Source: Ichthyophthirius multifiliis (taxonomy: Eukaryota > Ciliophora > Oligohymenophorea > Hymenostomatida). Taken from it: a DNA stretch of 21,793 nt. Made by a program: the position numbers and the translations under genes. The DNA is taken from NCBI RefSeq assembly GCF_000220395.1, contig NW_004086456.1, positions 1 through 21,793 of the forward strand. Direction: 5' to 3'. A model generated the notes under the pieces. The model was not told where the DNA came from and searched no databases. It worked only from the letters and a program-made list of their open reading frames with translations. How positions within the stretch are numbered: position 1 is the stretch's first letter; each line of letters opens with the position of its first letter. Shown here in pieces: positions 21,099-21,793 of this stretch.

Positions 21099-21793
21099 GC
21101 TTGCTATGAAATGCTTGTTTTAATCAGTATTTTATTAATTCATTTCATTCATTTTTTTTTATTTTTATTATTATTAAAATGTATATATGTGTATCTAATT
21201 TATTTAAAATTTATATAAAATCTTATTTTTATTTTTTTTGATTTATGCAATATAAAATATTATATTAAAAATAAATATATTTTTAAATATTTATTTTGTT
21301 AATTTTTTAGACACATATTTAATATTCTATAATTTATTTTAAATTTAAATAAAAAATAATAAAATATGAATAAAAAATATTTATGAATAAAATACTATTT
21401 TTTGAATACATATATTATATTATATTGAAGTAATTTTTTGTTTTTTTAAACATATATATAGTAATTTTTTTAATTAAAACATAAATAAAATCATTAACAT
21501 TTTGGAATAATTTAAAGATAAAATAAAAATGATAAAACATAAAAATGTAAAATAATATCATCAAATAATATATTTTAAATAAGTTAACTAATGTAATATT
21601 TATAAAATTAACATAATATAAAATATTATGTATACATTAAAAATAAATAATAAATATTTTTATTTATTTTTTCATATTTTAAATCATATAAAAATAAAAT
21701 ATAAATAATTATCGAAAAAATTTTAAATTATCTAATTTATAAATATAATAAATTTTTGATAATTTAAAGATAGTCAAATATATAATAATGTAA
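21099..21793. other. AT-rich region upstream of TRRAP, right edge
   Basis: About 700 bp are A/T-rich with frequent TATA and AATAAA-like words and no frame resembling protein on either strand. It presumably carries the TRRAP promoter. A plus-strand open frame around 21036-21218 is a Phe/Leu/Ile-rich reading of T-rich DNA and overlaps the proposed TRRAP first exon and intron; it is not supported as a gene. Confidence 0.45.

Noticed and set aside
1-21793. Mobile elements, virus-like elements, CRISPR, tRNA, rRNA, telomeric C4A2/G4T2 repeats
   Set aside because: No transposase, reverse transcriptase, capsid-type or integrase motifs, no long terminal or inverted repeats, no cloverleaf candidates and no telomere repeats were seen on either strand.

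Overview
The window is ciliate nuclear DNA. It is extremely A+T-rich, and its genes read cleanly only when TAA and TAG are sense codons (glutamine) and TGA is the sole stop. Conserved motifs continue straight through dozens of in-frame TAA/TAG codons. Introns are short, AT-rich and GT..AG. Together this fits an oligohymenophorean ciliate with a very AT-rich macronuclear genome, such as Ichthyophthirius multifiliis or a relative. The species is inferred from composition and code only. Under the standard code almost nothing here is visible as a gene.

Layout: (1) 580-1024, minus, a small charged protein resembling the U3 snoRNA-associated (Utp16-like) family. (2) 1227-2384, plus, a coiled-coil protein of about 332 aa with two introns, divergent from gene 1. 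(3) 2602-3979, plus, a 442-aa RING plus TRAF/SIAH-type zinc-finger protein with one intron. (4) 4464-5081, plus, a 205-aa secreted or membrane-anchored DOMON-domain protein. (5) 5082-7638, a gene-poor AT-rich stretch between convergent genes. (6) 7639 to about 21098, minus, one giant gene of about 13.5 kb encoding the Tra1/TRRAP subunit of histone acetyltransferase complexes (SAGA and NuA4 in other eukaryotes). It runs from N-terminal HEAT repeats (right) through the FAT domain to the degenerate PI3K-like pseudokinase and FATC tail (left). (7) 21099-21793, upstream non-coding DNA.

The TRRAP gene fills about 60% of the window. I verified it by reading the reverse complement at the N-terminus, a charged linker near 19 kb, two low-complexity tracts (poly-Asn at 16.3 kb, poly-Gln made of TAA codons at 14.8 kb), the central HEAT region at 13.7-15.0 kb, the FAT region at 9.1-11.1 kb and the complete C-terminus. 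Several introns were placed with matching phase on both sides. About half of the gene between these points was not translated codon by codon, so further small introns are likely there.

The genes do not form an operon or a pathway. A possible theme is nuclear housekeeping (TRRAP, Utp16-like) next to a ubiquitin-ligase-like protein and a cell-surface-type protein. I saw no mobile element, CRISPR array, tRNA, rRNA, telomere repeat or virus-like element.
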